From Spirulina sp. CCY15215 (GTDB lineage: Bacteria; Cyanobacteriota; Cyanobacteriia; Cyanobacteriales; Spirulinaceae), in contig NZ_JACSWA010000525.1 of NCBI RefSeq assembly GCF_016888125.1, positions 1-33,987 on the forward strand: DNA of 33,987 bases. The letters run 5' to 3'. Positions 32,887-33,987 of the stretch are shown one piece after another. The stretch's first letter is position 1. Every line of letters starts with the position of its first letter. A program made the position numbers and the translations under genes. Under the pieces are notes generated by a model, which was given only the letters and a program-made list of their open reading frames with translations, ran no database searches and had not been told where the DNA came from.

Positions 32887-33645
32887 TTACTGGTAGATAG
32901 CCTCATCAATGGTGGCGCGGAAAAACTCGCCTTCTGACTCAAATCGATCGGAGCCAAAGTACCACCCAACTCGCAAACGGGTGGGAATCGTGTAGCCGCA
33001 GAATGTGCCTTCTTCTTCTACGATCGCCCCGAAATCTACATAGTGGTGTTCAGCACCTTCTGGATTGCCCCAGCGTGGCAGTTTGGCGGTTTTGAGTTGC
33101 CCCGTTCGATCGATGGTTAGGTCTAATTTCGCTGGCTCGCCTTGTAGGATAAAACTGGCTTGTAGGTGCGATGAATTCCGGCTTGTCCATGATATCTGAT
33201 CGCTAGAGAATACAGATGGCAATAACATAGATTCTGCCTGAAGACGACCGGCAGCAGACCGAGTAATATCTGAGCCGGTTCCGGTCATCACTGGGAATAG
33301 CCCTAATAGCTTCCATTGCATCGCCCCAATGCCATCAATGATCCGATCTGATCCCACGATCGGTAAGTGGTTCATCCAGGCGGTGGCACTCCAAATAAAA
33401 CCGCGCTCCCAGCAGACAACTTGCTCTGCGGTGAAGGGACTCCAGGTTTTTAATTTGATTTCGCCGTGCATTTTTAGGCGCACTGCTGATGCGATCGCCG
33501 TTCCAGGGGCGATCGCATGGTCGAGATACCGCCTGACAACTTCTGGCAAATGAGCAAAGTCATCGGGTCTAAATACACGCTCCTGAGATATTGCTGAATC
33601 CCATAAGGCATCGAGGGAAAGCTGTTTAGTTCTTATCACTCTCAT
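32887..33645 (-). CDS. DUF6544-like (DUF6920) protein, function unknown
   Basis: A 252-aa protein without clear membrane segments. Segments such as LPEVVRRYLDHAIAPGTAI, AVRLKMHGEIKLKTWSPFTA, DGIGAMQWKLLGLFPVMTG and ITRSAAGRLQAESMLLPSVF match, as I recall it, the family now called DUF6544. The C-terminal third has the recurring WG / GYTIPTRLRVGWYFG pattern of that group. No enzyme activity is known to me for it. A GAGGAG-like ribosome-binding site (AGAGGAGCAATAA) precedes the ATG. It lies 73 bp upstream of the M23 gene on the same strand, so the two may be one transcript. The family call rests on pattern memory only. Confidence 0.65.
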   Translation of the reverse strand: MRVIRTKQLSLDALWDSAISQERVFRPDDFAHLPEVVRRYLDHAIAPGTAIASAVRLKMHGEIKLKTWSPFTAEQVVCWERGFIWSATAWMNHLPIVGSDRIIDGIGAMQWKLLGLFPVMTGTGSDITRSAAGRLQAESMLLPSVFSSDQISWTSRNSSHLQASFILQGEPAKLDLTIDRTGQLKTAKLPRWGNPEGAEHHYVDFGAIVEEEGTFCGYTIPTRLRVGWYFGSDRFESEGEFFRATIDEAIYQ

Positions 33646-33676
33646 TTATTGCTCCTCTCTTAATCATTGTTAGCAG

Positions 33677-33916
33677 TTAATCGAGCCGGCTCTTTTTACT
33701 GACACTTTTATATAGAAAGGCGATAGAAATCAAGGCTATTAAGCCAGGAGCCGCTAACCATAGCCAAAAACCCAACAAGAATTGATTCAGAACCAATTCA
33801 GAAACGCCACCACTATCCGCAGGCAAGTTAAACCAAAATGCTGAAAATGTACCTCCAAAACCAATCAGAATAGCGGCTATTCCAGCTATGATTGAACAAA
33901 ATGTCGAGTGCAGTCC
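33677..33916 (-). pseudogene. 5'-truncated small membrane protein
   Basis: A 79-codon frame ending at TAA 33677-33679. It has two hydrophobic helices (IIAGIAAILIGFGGTFSAFW and FWLWLAAPGLIALISIAFLY) and a basic tail (KSVSKKSRLD). The frame is open back to a TAG at 33917-33919 and has no ATG, so the true start is missing. The break coincides with a 9-bp hairpin (CCCTACCCA/TGGGTAGGG at 33915-33923 and 33936-33944), a likely dispersed repeat. Beyond it, up to 33987, I see nothing coding. I do not recognise the family. Confidence 0.45.
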
Positions 33917-33987
33917 CTACCCATAATCTTTGATTTGGGTAGGGTTAGCGAGACCAACAAAGGAAATCGCGAAGCATCCGACTAGAG

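Noticed and set aside
1-33987. tRNA or rRNA genes
   Set aside because: I looked for cloverleaf-type arms and conserved rRNA words in the gaps and saw none; a tRNA scan would be needed to be certain.

Overview
The window reads as chromosomal DNA of a cyanobacterium. The octamer GCGATCGC (HIP1) occurs dozens of times on both strands, inside genes and between them. Several products are typical of cyanobacteria: a plastoquinol terminal oxidase-like diiron protein, a phosphoketolase, a front-end acyl-lipid desaturase and a DUF3122-type exported protein. The genus cannot be fixed from the sequence. No rRNA, tRNA or CRISPR array was seen.

Left region (about 343-10907, all minus strand). In order along the window: an exported DUF3122-like protein; a thioredoxin-like protein paired with an ArsP-type permease; a ribosome-hibernation (HPF/RaiA) protein; a DsbA-like oxidoreductase; oleate hydratase; an alternative oxidase with a cupin partner; a zinc alcohol dehydrogenase; an alanine/glutamate-rich coiled-coil protein; and phosphoketolase. 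This looks like a stress and redox-balance set covering carbon overflow, aldehyde/alcohol conversion, quinol oxidation, fatty-acid hydration and ribosome hibernation. The grouping is inferred from order and strand only.

Middle region (about 10940-20890) is a patchwork. It holds a decayed DUF3611-like gene, a 22-bp tandem array, a scrap of a copper-ATPase gene, a solitary PD-(D/E)XK (HsdR_N-like) gene, a uracil-DNA-glycosylase-like gene, and an AT-rich overlapping pair encoding a J-domain protein and an HNH nuclease. A remnant of an HTH antitoxin gene follows, with shorter copies nearby. Then come a glutathione S-transferase, a desaturase and a CopB-type copper ATPase, and last a frameshifted remnant of a histidine kinase/response regulator pair.

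Right-centre region (20893-30222) is the most striking. It is a plus-strand, AT-rich run encoding a PLD-nuclease/SNF2-helicase fusion (1141 aa), a second HsdR_N-like PD-(D/E)XK protein, a 1264-aa Eco57I/PglX-like N6-adenine methyltransferase, an EVE-domain protein and a GxxExxY protein. After every one of these genes lies a 90-170 bp imperfect palindrome built from repeated GGATT/AATCC words. I read this as a restriction-modification-like defence island, possibly of an undescribed type, with a repeat family of unknown role. None of the diagnostic BREX or DISARM partners (PglZ, BrxC, BrxL, DrmA, DrmB) is present in the window.

Right region (30223-33987) shows gene decay on the minus strand: an amino-acid permease with a large in-frame internal deletion and an IS-like 3' end, a second copper-ATPase fragment, an intact CPBP-family membrane protease, an M23 peptidase gene with one in-frame TAG, a DUF6544-like protein, and a 5'-truncated small membrane protein at the edge.
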